From assembly GCA_016191115.1 (NCBI GenBank), contig JACPPG010000023.1, forward strand, positions 133,062-197,061: 64,000 nt of DNA, written 5' to 3'. Position 1 is the first letter of the stretch. Every line of letters begins with the position of its first letter. The DNA comes from Planctomycetia bacterium. Lineage in GTDB: Bacteria > Planctomycetota > Planctomycetia > Pirellulales > JACPPG01. Below are positions 26,419 through 35,592 of this stretch, piece after piece. A program made the position numbers and the translations under genes. The notes below the pieces were generated by a model. It saw only the letters and a list, made by a program, of their open reading frames with translations, was not told the origin of the DNA and ran no database searches.

Positions 26419-27525
26419 TCACGCCGCTTGCGATTTTCCAAACGTCGGGAGGTCTTCAAACCGCCGCGACCAATCGTGCGCGGCGCGGAATCGGGCCACG
26501 GTTGCCGCGTCGGTGCGATGGGTGAGCGCCTCATCGACCACCCCCGCCATATCGCCATCCGAATCGAGGAAGAAGACGCCCTCGCCCCGGCCGCGGTGCG
26601 CCATGTCGCCGAATCGCGTGCTCAACACCGGTAAACCAAGCGCGCGGCACTCGTAGAACTTGATCGGGTCGACGCCGGCCGTCAGGGCCGTCAATCGAAA
26701 TGGGATCAGGCCGGCCGAGAATCGCCGCAGATGCGCGAAGGCTTGCGCCTGGCTGCATGGCGGAAACAGCCGAATGTTCTCGGGAAGCCGGCGCGGGACG
26801 CGCGCCGCGATCGGTCCCACAAGCTCGATTTGCGCGTCAGGGCGGGCAAGGGCGAGCCGCACCACGAGCGGCCAGTCGAACCATGCGCCCAGGCAACCTA
26901 CGTAGCCAAGCACGATCGGTCCGGCCGGCCGCGGCGTCCAGGGGGGCAGCGGCCGCATCGGGTAGCCGTTGGGAACGTGGACGACGCGCAGCCCGCGCGC
27001 GGCGAACTTTTCGACGAGGAATGTCGAGGAGGCAATGACAGCGCCGACGCGCGCGGCCACGGCGTCTTCGCTCCGGCGCGTGGCGCGGCGCGACAGCCCG
27101 CGGTGGAACTCGGGGAAATCGTCCATGGCATCGTAAAAGCTGTCCGCCGGCCGCAGCCGCTCGAGGGCCGCCAGGGCGAAGGCACTCGGCCGGCCGATGC
27201 CGAGCACGAACGGCCCCGCGGCAGCGAACCGTTGGATGCGCCGCCAGGCGCTTCGCGCCGCGAGAGCCCGGTTGACCCACGCTCCGCCGGGCAGGGGCTC
27301 GATCGGCAGTGCCGGCAGGCGAATGACCTCGACCCGCCGATCGATTGCCGTGCCCTGGTCATCGGTTGCGCGACGGGCGAGGTCGCCTGCGCGCGGCAAT
27401 CGGCAGGGATACGGCTCGATCCACAGTACGTCCCCACCGCGACGTGCCAGCCATGCCTCGACCATGAAATGCGGACGCTGCGCGTAGCTCGCCGCGCGGA
27501 CCGGTGAAAAGTAGATCAATTGCAC
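26419..27525 (-). CDS. Glycosyltransferase (GT4-like)
   Basis: 368 residues from GTG 27525. Two Rossmann-like domains: an N-terminal one with SFYDAMDDFPEF, and a C-terminal one with IVLGYVGCLGAWFDW, FKYEC-like IKFYECRALGLPVLST, and late FFLDSDGDMAGVV. It most likely adds a sugar during surface-polysaccharide assembly. It begins the minus-strand block 26.4-34.7 kb and lies 18 bp after the heptose kinase gene in the direction of transcription. Confidence 0.82.
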   Translation of the reverse strand: MQLIYFSPVRAASYAQRPHFMVEAWLARRGGDVLWIEPYPCRLPRAGDLARRATDDQGTAIDRRVEVIRLPALPIEPLPGGAWVNRALAARSAWRRIQRFAAAGPFVLGIGRPSAFALAALERLRPADSFYDAMDDFPEFHRGLSRRATRRSEDAVAARVGAVIASSTFLVEKFAARGLRVVHVPNGYPMRPLPPWTPRPAGPIVLGYVGCLGAWFDWPLVVRLALARPDAQIELVGPIAARVPRRLPENIRLFPPCSQAQAFAHLRRFSAGLIPFRLTALTAGVDPIKFYECRALGLPVLSTRFGDMAHRGRGEGVFFLDSDGDMAGVVDEALTHRTDAATVARFRAAHDWSRRFEDLPTFGKSQAA

Positions 27526-27543
27526 GGCAGGAATGAGACTTCG

Positions 27544-28590
27544 TTATGCGGCCCGCTGCGCCTGGAACGTGCCGTCGGTGCGCGAGCCCACCATGACGCT
27601 GGGCGCCGCTTCAGTGTGGATGATCTGCGTCCCCAGGGCGTTGATGCGGACGGGAATCTCTTCCAGGTGCCCAAGTGCCGCCCGCACCGAGGCCCGTTGT
27701 TCGGGCGGAACGAAGAAGAGCATGAAGCCGCCGCCGCCGGCCCCCAGCAGTTTGCCGCCGAGCGCGCCGTGCTCGACCCCTGTCTTGTAGATCTCGTCGA
27801 TCACCGCGTTGGACACGCCGTGGTCGAGTTGATTCTTCACGACCCAGCCGTCGTGCAATAATTTGCCGAAGGGAGCGAGGCTGCCGTTACCGGTCATGAT
27901 CCGATAACCTTCGTCTACCATGCGGCGCATGTGGCACAGGAGCGCCGCGTTGTGCCCGATTTTCTTGACCTGGCTGGCGGCAACTTCACTGGCGCGGCGG
28001 CGGATGCCGGTGAAGACGAGTAACAGGTGATCCTGGAATTCGGCCTGTCGCTCGGCCGAAAGTGGAATCCGATGCACGACGAAATCGCGGAGTTGGCGGA
28101 ACTCGATCACGTTGATCCCGCCCAAGGCCGCGAACGTCTGGTCCTGGCAACCCACCGCTTCGCCCAGCGCCGCCCGTTCGATTTCGACGGCCTGGTAAGC
28201 CAACTCGAGCGGATGAACGACGCGGCCCTGGAACGTGTAAAGCGCATTGAGCACGCCGACGACGAAACTGGACGAAGTTCCCAGACCGGTCGACGAGGGG
28301 AGCTCGGCCGTGTAGTCGACTTCGACGTCCTCGGTGATGCCGACCCACCGCAGGCATTCGCGGAACGGTGCATGCTGGATTTCCGCCAGCGACGTGACGC
28401 ACTCGACGCGGCCGTAGCCGAGGCGGATAACGTAATCGAAAAGCCGAGAATAAAAACGCGTGGCCGACAGGTAGGCGAACTTGTCGATCGCCGTGCCCAG
28501 CACGGCGCCACCCGCGCGCGTGAAGTGCTCCGGGTAGTCGGTACCCCCGCCGAAGAAGCTGATGCGGAATGGGGTCTTGCTGATGATCAC
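27544..28590 (-). CDS. hddA: D-glycero-alpha-D-manno-heptose 7-phosphate kinase
   Basis: 348 residues, GHMP kinase superfamily. IISKTPFRISFFGGGTDYPE is the diagnostic N-terminus, SSTGLGTSSSFVVGVLNAL the ATP loop, and LGGKLLGAGGGGFMLFFVP the C-terminal motif. It phosphorylates heptose-7-phosphate at C1 on the GDP-heptose route. GTG 28590 overlaps the TGA of the preceding nucleotidyltransferase (GTGA), so translation is coupled. Confidence 0.88.
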   Translation of the reverse strand: MIISKTPFRISFFGGGTDYPEHFTRAGGAVLGTAIDKFAYLSATRFYSRLFDYVIRLGYGRVECVTSLAEIQHAPFRECLRWVGITEDVEVDYTAELPSSTGLGTSSSFVVGVLNALYTFQGRVVHPLELAYQAVEIERAALGEAVGCQDQTFAALGGINVIEFRQLRDFVVHRIPLSAERQAEFQDHLLLVFTGIRRRASEVAASQVKKIGHNAALLCHMRRMVDEGYRIMTGNGSLAPFGKLLHDGWVVKNQLDHGVSNAVIDEIYKTGVEHGALGGKLLGAGGGGFMLFFVPPEQRASVRAALGHLEEIPVRINALGTQIIHTEAAPSVMVGSRTDGTFQAQRAA

Positions 28591-29318
28591 GCGGGCACTT
28601 CTTGGGTGAAATAGCGGCGCACGAAGCGATCGGCCTCGGCGAGGCTTTCCGGCGTGCCGATATCCAGGAATGGCGCGCGACAACGGTGGACGATCAGACG
28701 AGCCCCGCCGGCCACGAGGGACGGAAACACGTCTTGCTCCATGCTCAGGGGCGTGGTTCCCGGAAATCGCTCCAGCAGCCGTCGCTTGAGAAAGTACACG
28801 CCGGCGTTGATAAGGCCCGGACCGGCCTCCTTCTCGCAAAACCGCACCAGGCGGTCGCGCGGATCGACGTCCATGCGGCCATAGCGCGAGGCATCGGCCA
28901 TCTCGACGCCCACCAGCGCGCCGTCGACGTCGGGAGCCGTCAGCTTTGACCATACGTCGCGACGATCGACGAGCACCAGCGAATCGCCGTTTGTGACCAC
29001 CAGCACGTCCGCGTCCGTGCACGCTGCCGCGGCCAATCGCGCGGCCCCGCCCGTGCCCAGGGATTGTCGCTCAACGACCGTCGCGATGCGCAGCCCGTCG
29101 TCCGCGCGGTGGGCGAAGTACGACTGGCCGATCTCCGCCAGGTGCCCGAGTGACACCACAAATCGCTGGCAGCCCTGGTCCGCCAGATGCCTGATCGCCC
29201 ATTCGACAAAGGGCTTTCCCGCGACGCGCACAAACGGCTTGGGTACGTCCGGGCGCAAATGGCGGATACGCGTGCCGCGTCCGCCGGCCAGAATGATGGC
29301 GCAAGCACTGTGTTGCAT
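28587..29318 (-). CDS. hddC: D-glycero-alpha-D-manno-heptose 1-phosphate guanylyltransferase
   Basis: 243 residues. The nucleotidyltransferase signature AIILAGGRGTRIRHLRPDVP, KPFVRVAGKPFVEW, NGDSLVLVD (metal Asp) and INAGVYFLKRR are intact. Coupled to hddA, it would make GDP-D-glycero-alpha-D-manno-heptose. Assignment to HddC instead of another sugar-1-P nucleotidyltransferase rests on the hddA overlap and on gmhB in the same locus. Confidence 0.82.
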   Translation of the reverse strand: MQHSACAIILAGGRGTRIRHLRPDVPKPFVRVAGKPFVEWAIRHLADQGCQRFVVSLGHLAEIGQSYFAHRADDGLRIATVVERQSLGTGGAARLAAAACTDADVLVVTNGDSLVLVDRRDVWSKLTAPDVDGALVGVEMADASRYGRMDVDPRDRLVRFCEKEAGPGLINAGVYFLKRRLLERFPGTTPLSMEQDVFPSLVAGGARLIVHRCRAPFLDIGTPESLAEADRFVRRYFTQEVPA

Positions 29319-29412
29319 GGCAGGTGCGTCGACTTGTTTGTGGCGCTGGCCGTGCCAGTGGGCTTCGCGGATTCAATCAGCACCGGCGGAGCCAGTGGCA
29401 CACAAAGATCTC

Positions 29413-30366
29413 TCAAGACGCCGTCGCGGTGGCCGGTTCGGGCCGTATGCCCAAGAGCGTCTCACGCTCGTTCCAGAACCAGGCAATCGTCCGCGGCAGA
29501 CCCACGGAAAGCGGCGTCCGCTCGAAGTGCGGCAGCCATTTCGCCAGCTTGCGCACCACGAGGCACTTGGACCGCGCGCCGACGTACCGCGTCGTGTCGA
29601 ACTCGATCGAGTCGAAGTCGTAGTCCAACTCATCGCAAATCAGCCGCGCGAAGTGCCGGATGGGGAACTCCTGACCGGCGCCGATATTGACGATGTCGTT
29701 TTCCGCGACGGCCGGCAGCTCCATCGCCACGCGGACGAAGTCGTCGATATAGATCAGCTCGCGACACTGGTGTCCGTCGCCCCACAGCGCCACCGGCTCC
29801 CCCAGCAGCTTGCCGCGCATGATCTTGCGAATCAGGTCGAAGATGAAATGCATTTGCCGGCCGTCGGTATGGTACGCCGGACCGTACAACGTCGATGGCA
29901 CTAGGAACAGGTATTTCAGTCCGAACTGCTTGGCGAGCGCCAGCAGGCCGATGTACATCGTGCGCTTGGTGATCCCGTACGGGATGAGACTTTCGGTCGG
30001 CAGGCCGGTCAGGAAATGGTCTTCGGTGAGCTCGACGTCGGGCGGATAGGCGCAACTGGTGCCCATGGCGACCAACTTGGCTTGCGGCTGAGTCTCGGCC
30101 CACCAGGCAAGCACGTTGGTGTTGATCTGCTGATTGCGGATCCATTGTTCGCCGGGATGATACATGCAGAAGTCGCCGGCCTGTGTCCAGGCGGCCAGGT
30201 GGTAGATCTGGTCGAAGCGCGATTTGTTGAACTGGGCAAGCGAGTTGTCCTTCGTCAGATCGCAGTTGGCGCTATTGACGCGGACCAGGCGGTGTCCTGC
30301 TGCTTCGAGTTGCCGGCACAGTGTCGTGCCCAAAAAGCCGGTCGCGCCCGTGACGAGAATGTGCAT
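29413..30366 (-). CDS. NAD-dependent epimerase/dehydratase (GDP-fucose-synthase-like)
   Basis: 317 residues, short-chain dehydrogenase fold. VTGATGFLGTTLCRQL binds the dinucleotide; SCAYP and the catalytic YGITK occur as in GDP-L-fucose synthase relatives. GGAGGA lies just before ATG 30366, which removes nine extra codons. Beside hddA/hddC it probably modifies a GDP-linked sugar, possibly GDP-heptose; the product is not determined. Confidence 0.8.
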   Translation of the reverse strand: MHILVTGATGFLGTTLCRQLEAAGHRLVRVNSANCDLTKDNSLAQFNKSRFDQIYHLAAWTQAGDFCMYHPGEQWIRNQQINTNVLAWWAETQPQAKLVAMGTSCAYPPDVELTEDHFLTGLPTESLIPYGITKRTMYIGLLALAKQFGLKYLFLVPSTLYGPAYHTDGRQMHFIFDLIRKIMRGKLLGEPVALWGDGHQCRELIYIDDFVRVAMELPAVAENDIVNIGAGQEFPIRHFARLICDELDYDFDSIEFDTTRYVGARSKCLVVRKLAKWLPHFERTPLSVGLPRTIAWFWNERETLLGIRPEPATATAS

Positions 30367-30407
30367 CGTTTCTCCTCCTTGATGTGATGGCAAGTCCGGA
30401 AGGCGCG

Positions 30408-31595
30408 TCAGGTCCCGCTGGAAGCGTTGTGGGTTGGAATAGCGTGAGGTGATTCGTTCTCGGTCAGGTCCGGCAGCAGCCGCCGCACCTTCGCGAACTG
30501 CTTGCGGTAGTTGAGCTCCTGCTCGACGGCGAGGCGGCAGTTGGACACCATCTGCTCATAGTCGGGCGTGCCGAACATTTCCTGCGCCTGGCTAAGCGCC
30601 GCCTGAAACGCCGCGAACGACCAGTCCCGCATCAGGATGCCGCACTGATACCGCTCGATGAGCATCTTGCACTGCGGGTGCGGGGCGGCGATCGGCGGCA
30701 CGCCGTCGGCGATGGCTTCGAAGAACTTGTTCGGCGCCGCGTACAGCGTGTGCGTGTCGATGGGGGACCACATCACGATCGAATACGCGTAACGCCGCCG
30801 CCATTGGGCCAGCGCGGCCGTGTCGACGTATCCCCGGTAACGGATGCCGCCGTCGGATATCGTCAAGCGGCGCTGGAATTGTTCCGCCCGCTCTCCGTCG
30901 ACAAGGCCCCACAAGTCAATGGGCACGTCGTGGATTTCCGGTCGAAGGAAGTATTTCCCCAAGGTCAGCTCGCGGTGGATCGTGCCGCTGTAGAGGATGC
31001 GCGGCGAGCGATCCTGAGCCGGAACGACGCGAGACAAATCGCCGGATTCGGCGATCGTGTTATACATGATGACCGCGTGCCGCCCTTGGAAACCTCCCAG
31101 CACGAGATCGTGGACCGCGCGGTTCTCCTCGGGAAAAATCACCACGTCGATCCACGGCGCCGCCTGGCGATTCAGAAGGATGACCGCCCGACCGAATTTC
31201 GCGTTGCCCTGGGAGTAGTACGAAAGGCTCTCCAGCATGTAGTACAGGGTCAGCCGCGGGCGATGGCGTGCCCGCAGGAAGCCGGGCAGCACGAGCGACG
31301 AGCTGAGTACCACGACGTCGGGTCGCTTCTCGTCGAGCAGCCGGGCCACTTGTCGGTTGTACTCGATCTGCCCCGTAGGGCTGTAGTGACACCGGCGCGT
31401 GGACAAGCGGACCAGGTCGAGCTTGTCGAACAGCTCAGCGCGCTGCGGACGCTGCGATTGATCCGGCTCGAGCACCGTCGCCCGGCTCGTCCCATAGTGG
31501 TCCACCAGCGACGAGACGAGCGCCGGAACCTGAGGGCTGCCATAGCCCAGGCTGACGTCGGAGACGCCCATGATTTGCAGGTTGCGTGCGATCAC
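30408..31595 (-). CDS. Glycosyltransferase
   Basis: 395 residues. The C-terminal half has the GT4-like ILYSGTIHRELTLGKY, AAPNKFFEAIADGVPPIAA (donor-site Glu region) and a basic tail. GTG 31595 is chosen because it overlaps the previous stop (GTGA) and GGAGG lies ~10 bases upstream; ATG 31631 is an alternative. It is part of the surface polysaccharide block. Confidence 0.78.
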   Translation of the reverse strand: MIARNLQIMGVSDVSLGYGSPQVPALVSSLVDHYGTSRATVLEPDQSQRPQRAELFDKLDLVRLSTRRCHYSPTGQIEYNRQVARLLDEKRPDVVVLSSSLVLPGFLRARHRPRLTLYYMLESLSYYSQGNAKFGRAVILLNRQAAPWIDVVIFPEENRAVHDLVLGGFQGRHAVIMYNTIAESGDLSRVVPAQDRSPRILYSGTIHRELTLGKYFLRPEIHDVPIDLWGLVDGERAEQFQRRLTISDGGIRYRGYVDTAALAQWRRRYAYSIVMWSPIDTHTLYAAPNKFFEAIADGVPPIAAPHPQCKMLIERYQCGILMRDWSFAAFQAALSQAQEMFGTPDYEQMVSNCRLAVEQELNYRKQFAKVRRLLPDLTENESPHAIPTHNASSGT

Positions 31596-33709
31596 GGCGC
31601 GACGGCCTCCGCTTGTTGTGGGGTAGCGCATCGAGCCGCGGCGATTCGCCAGTGGTGCGGTGGCACCGTGTGCGGCTGCGGCGGCATCTCCAGAAGTTGC
31701 CGGACGAGTTGCCGCGGGTCGTGATAGGCCCTCCAGGGTGTAGCGAACTCGCGGGCGGTCTGGGAATAGTGCTCGGCGTGCGCGGCGAATTCGCGCAGGC
31801 AGGCGGCAATCTCGCCCGGCTCCTGGTACACGAGCCCCGCCGCCGACAGGGGCAAAGGCGCCGTGGAGGCCACTACGGTCAATTCGAGATCCTGTATCGC
31901 GATCGGCGCCGTGGAGAAGGCGTTGGCGAATCCGACCCATGCACGGCGGGCCTCGGAACGCAGGCATGTGGCGATGGAACCTGGATATTCCGGCCCGCCT
32001 CCCACGATCCACTTCTCCTCCGCGAGGGTCCGCCCTCGTTCGTCCTGCTGAATGAGCTCGACGCGCACGAAATGGCCGGACGATCCGTCACATTGCCCAA
32101 GTGCGACGACGACGTGCGTCGCCTCGGGCCCCAAGTCGATCCACGTCCCGCGGAGCGCCTGGCCGCCAAGCCATAGTGCGCCTTCTTCCCACCTGGCCGG
32201 CAACTCGTGCGCCGCGCCGCGCCGCGACTTCGGCACGCGCATAAACCACTGCAGTTCGTCCGCGGCGTATCGCAGGGGCGTCAGATGCGAGTGCGTCACC
32301 AGATCGCGATGATACCGATCGACGAAAGCCGCGATCTGCGTCGCCATCCAGGATGCTCCCGGCACGACGACCGGAACGCCAGCCACGAGCGCCTCGGTGA
32401 ACGTGCCCGAACTGCGCGCGTAGTAATTGTCGCGATCGAAGGGGACGATCGCCAGGTCGGCAGCGGACAGCATCTCTTGATACTGCCGGCTGGTCAAAGG
32501 CTCGGTGACCAGTTGCACGTGGCGGCGGTCGAGAGACTCCAGTTGCGAACGCGCCACGACGCACGGAGCGTCCCCCGGCTCGGTGGCGTAGTTCGATTGA
32601 AAAGCGAATCGGAGCCGGCCCGTGGTCACAAGGTCCGGCCATACGTCCTGGACCGCGCGCGCCAGGAGGGGATAGCCCTTCTCCTCGCGGGCGTCGCCCA
32701 TGTACACGGCGCACAGCGCCTCGGCGCGGCCTGTCGCCAGAGGCGCGCGACGGTACGCGGGATCGACGGGAATCGGCAACGTTGCGAACGGCACGACGCC
32801 GAGGCGGCGATACTGGTCGGTCAATTGTTCGGTGTCGGTGTGGAAGCGCACGACGTGGCCGGCCACCGCGGAAGTGAACCGTCGCAAGGTGTTGCGCAGT
32901 GGACGCTGTCCCTCGTCTTGCTTGCGATACTCCGGATCGCGTCCCTCGTAGATATTCCGGCGGAAGACGAGATGCCAGGAAGCCAAGCGGCTATGGGGGT
33001 GGGCACGGAAGAATCGCCCCAGTCCTTCCACCTCCGCGGCGCCGACCGTGGGCAGAAACACCACGTCTCCGCTCGCCAGGGAGACGCGATCGAAAAGCGT
33101 GGCCAGGTCGCGAGCGAAGCCGCGCGTCTTTGTCCGAGCGAACCAGAATCGCAAGGCCTGAACGACAAGCCCTCGCGCGGCGCGCAGGCGGAATGCCGTG
33201 CTGCTCTTCGCGCGGGTCGCCAGGTCGATCGCGTGCTCCTTGAGCTTCTGGCCGCCGGGCACCAGCAGAAGCGCCGTTTTGGCGAGCATGCGGGAGAGGT
33301 TCACCGCGCTCACCGGAACGAGGCAAACGCCGATCAGGAGCCGCTCGCGCAGCGTGCCGGCGGCCAGCAGACGGCAGCATTCGACGACGCTGCGGCGGTT
33401 GACCCACACGATGCCCAGCGGCGACAGCAGGACGGCCAGGGCCAGGCGCACCAGCCACCTTTCGACCGGCGCGAGCGCCCGCCGCGGTCCGCGGAAGAGC
33501 TTTAGCCGCGGCCCGCTGTACCAGAACTCGTGCTGGAAGACGGCATGCGTCTGCGACGTTGCCGGGGAACCGACCTCGCAACGTCGGTTCGTGGCCAGCA
33601 CGGTCTCGTAGCCGTGCTCTTGCGCCGCGCGGAGCACGCGGTCGGCGTATTCGTAATGATGTCCGCCGAGGCCGACGATCGACGGATCGACCAAAATAAA
33701 ACGGGGCAT
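31592..33709 (-). CDS. Large glycosyltransferase with inserted beta-rich domain
   Basis: 705 residues. It begins FILVDPSIVGLGGHHYEYA as in GT4 enzymes. Residues ~84-135 contain hydrophobic segments (LVRLALAVLLSPLGIVWV), suggesting membrane contact. The GT4 C-domain reads AVYMGDAREEKGYPLLA (~334) and FTEALVAGVPVVVPG (~437-451), then is interrupted by ~155 residues, largely beta-strand-like (TWIDLGPEATHVVVALG), before resuming with AAGLVYQEPGEIAACL (~623). A domain inserted in the catalytic half is unusual. Acceptor and donor are unknown. Confidence 0.72.
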   Translation of the reverse strand: MPRFILVDPSIVGLGGHHYEYADRVLRAAQEHGYETVLATNRRCEVGSPATSQTHAVFQHEFWYSGPRLKLFRGPRRALAPVERWLVRLALAVLLSPLGIVWVNRRSVVECCRLLAAGTLRERLLIGVCLVPVSAVNLSRMLAKTALLLVPGGQKLKEHAIDLATRAKSSTAFRLRAARGLVVQALRFWFARTKTRGFARDLATLFDRVSLASGDVVFLPTVGAAEVEGLGRFFRAHPHSRLASWHLVFRRNIYEGRDPEYRKQDEGQRPLRNTLRRFTSAVAGHVVRFHTDTEQLTDQYRRLGVVPFATLPIPVDPAYRRAPLATGRAEALCAVYMGDAREEKGYPLLARAVQDVWPDLVTTGRLRFAFQSNYATEPGDAPCVVARSQLESLDRRHVQLVTEPLTSRQYQEMLSAADLAIVPFDRDNYYARSSGTFTEALVAGVPVVVPGASWMATQIAAFVDRYHRDLVTHSHLTPLRYAADELQWFMRVPKSRRGAAHELPARWEEGALWLGGQALRGTWIDLGPEATHVVVALGQCDGSSGHFVRVELIQQDERGRTLAEEKWIVGGGPEYPGSIATCLRSEARRAWVGFANAFSTAPIAIQDLELTVVASTAPLPLSAAGLVYQEPGEIAACLREFAAHAEHYSQTAREFATPWRAYHDPRQLVRQLLEMPPQPHTVPPHHWRIAAARCATPQQAEAVAP

Positions 33710-33775
33710 GTCGTGCGGGGTCTTCCACTGCCGCGCGGGAGGAGGGTCGCCCGCCGCGCGGACCGTATTGCGTTC

Positions 33776-34717
33776 CTAAGCCACGTTGGCGTACTGCGAT
33801 CGACGCAGGATCGCGTATCCCTTGACCAGTTCCTCGATGCCTTGATCGAGCGAATGCTCCGGGCGGAACCCAGTCTGCTCGATCTTTTCGTTGGACACGA
33901 TGTAGTCCCGTTTGTCGGGGTCCTCGCCTACCGGCGCTTCGAGGTAAACGAAGCTGGGCACGTGCTCGCGAATCTTGGCGCACAACTCCAACTTCGACAG
34001 ATTCGCGTCAGACAGCCCAACGTTGTAGGCCTGCCCTTGCACCCGGTCGAATTGCCCGATGGCGTGCAGGAAGGCGCGGGCCACGTCGCGGACGTGAACG
34101 TAGTTACGTTTGGCGTCTCCCTCGAAGACCACGACCGTGCGGTCGGTGACGGCGCGATGCACGAAGTCGTTGACCAACAAATCGATGCGCATCCTGGGGG
34201 ACATGCCAAATACGGTCGCCAGCCGGAACGTGACGCAATTTCCCGCGTCGAGAACCGCCCGTTCCGCGTCGACCTTCGTCGTGCCATACAGCGAAAGGGG
34301 CTTGAGCGGCGTCTCCTCGGTACACAGCTTGCCGGGCTCACCGATTCCGTAGCCGCTGTTGGTGGTGGGGAAGATCACGCGCTGCCGGGGGGAACGCATC
34401 GAGAGCAGCAACCGCACCGCGTCGAGGTTCACCGAGCGGGCGGCCGTTTGATCCGCCTGGCAGGCGGGCGCCCCGACGAGCGCCGCCAGCGGAATGATGT
34501 AGTCGGCGCCGTCCAGTGCTCGGGCCAGTACCGATCGATCACGGCAGTCCCCCCGCATGACGGAGAAATGGCGGCGTACGCAGCACTCCACCAGCGAGTT
34601 CTGCCCGTACATGAAATTGTCGAGCACCGTGACTTCGTAGCCGCGGTCCAATAGCGTGGGGACGAGGACGCTTCCGAGATAGCCGGCTCCGCCGGTGACT
34701 AGAACTCTGACTGGCAT
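33776..34717 (-). CDS. NAD-dependent sugar epimerase/dehydratase
   Basis: 313 residues. VLVTGGAGYLGSVLVPTLL is the nucleotide loop, TTNSGYG and YGTTK the catalytic region (Ser/Thr, Tyr-x3-Lys). It is similar to UDP/dTDP-sugar 4-epimerases and reductases. ATG 34717 fits the fold; the longer frame adds 19 unrelated residues. It is the first gene of the minus-strand polysaccharide block. Confidence 0.82.
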   Translation of the reverse strand: MPVRVLVTGGAGYLGSVLVPTLLDRGYEVTVLDNFMYGQNSLVECCVRRHFSVMRGDCRDRSVLARALDGADYIIPLAALVGAPACQADQTAARSVNLDAVRLLLSMRSPRQRVIFPTTNSGYGIGEPGKLCTEETPLKPLSLYGTTKVDAERAVLDAGNCVTFRLATVFGMSPRMRIDLLVNDFVHRAVTDRTVVVFEGDAKRNYVHVRDVARAFLHAIGQFDRVQGQAYNVGLSDANLSKLELCAKIREHVPSFVYLEAPVGEDPDKRDYIVSNEKIEQTGFRPEHSLDQGIEELVKGYAILRRSQYANVA

Positions 34718-34880
34718 ATTCCCTCGTCCTTGAGGGAGGTGGCGGCCTGCGTCAAAGCGACGGCAGACGATCATCCGGCGAACCGGACCGGACGCCCCCT
34801 CGGCAATCTAGCTTGCGTGGTGCGCGGAGCGGGATTCTAGGAGATGGGGTGGATTCTCACAAGCCCGCCGCGTCCAAGAG

Positions 34881-35037
34881 CAGGGTCATTCTGTTTTTCA
34901 AAATGGCGAGGCGGGAAAATGGGACTGGCTCCGAGCATACACAGCGCAAGTCCTTTCAGACCAACGTTGCGTCTCGGTGCCTGTCCCACTTTCCCGCCGG
35001 TGCGCCGCCGCCCAGCTTGAATCTGTGAACGGCCCTG
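34881..35037 (+). mobile_element. Element A, copy 6 (complete)
   Basis: 157 bp, CAGGGTCATTC to GAACGGCCCTG. Perfect 10-bp direct repeat CGTCCAAGAG (34871-34880, 35038-35047). Element B follows after the second repeat unit. Confidence 0.87.
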
Positions 35038-35047
35038 CGTCCAAGAG

Positions 35048-35171
35048 CAGGAGAACCGCAAAGTCCGGGGTCTGGCTCATTTTTCGGCACACGCGGACTT
35101 CAATCCTTTCGACGGACCTTCGGCCGAAAAATGTGCCTGACCCCCTCTCCCAGGACTTTGCAGTTCTCCTG
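35048..35171 (+). mobile_element. Element B, copy 4 (complete)
   Basis: 124 bp, CAGGAGAACCGCAAAGTCC to its inverse. It is flanked by CGTCCAAGAG (35038-35047) and CCTCCAAGAG (35172-35181), one mismatch. This is a repeat-A-repeat-B-repeat composite like that at 12.1 kb. Confidence 0.87.
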
Positions 35172-35293
35172 CCTCCAAGAGTAAGAGGCATCGTTCATAG
35201 GACTGGCCATGATGCCGCGGCTGTGTAACTATCGCCCCATGCACGCGAAGACGAGGCTGCTAGCACTCGGAGACGGATCCTCGAATCGAGGCG

Positions 35294-35407
35294 GTAGGAG
35301 GCGACTCCGGCCGCGGGCCGTCCTGCGCTCGTTTGTCCAACCTCGTTTGTCCGATGGGCATCGAAAGACGCTTCGCGTTGAAATCGGCGACGGGCGTCGC
35401 CTCCTAC
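35294..35407. repeat. Repeat family E, inverted pair
   Basis: GTAGGAGGCGACTCC (35294-35308) faces GCGTCGCCTCCTAC (35394-35407), enclosing ~85 bp. Confidence 0.7.
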
Positions 35408-35433
35408 AGATTCCGGACGAGCGCTATGGCGCC

Positions 35434-35590
35434 CAGGGCCATTCTGTTTTTCAAAATGGCGAGGCGGGAAAATGGGACTGGCTCCGAGCATAAACAGCGC
35501 AAGTCCTTTCAGACCAACGTTGCGGCTCGGTGCCTGTCCCACTTTCCCGCCGGTGCGCCGCCGGCAAGCTTGAATCTGTGAACGGCCCTG
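35434..35590 (+). mobile_element. Element A, copy 7 (complete, at exporter start)
   Basis: 157 bp. Perfect 10-bp direct repeat CTATGGCGCC (35424-35433, 35591-35600). The right repeat contains the ATG used as the first possible start of the exporter permease gene, so insertion duplicated that codon and pushed the old upstream region 167 bp away. Confidence 0.87.
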
Positions 35591-35592
35591 CT

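Larger units (their letters stand above)
34718..35592. promoter_or_regulatory. Divergent control region of the polysaccharide locus
   Basis: 875 bp between the two divergent arms. No gene is present. It is filled by element A copy 6, element B copy 4, a family E inverted pair (35294-35407) and element A copy 7, which together take up well over half of it. Promoters for both arms should lie here but cannot be placed. Confidence 0.5.
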
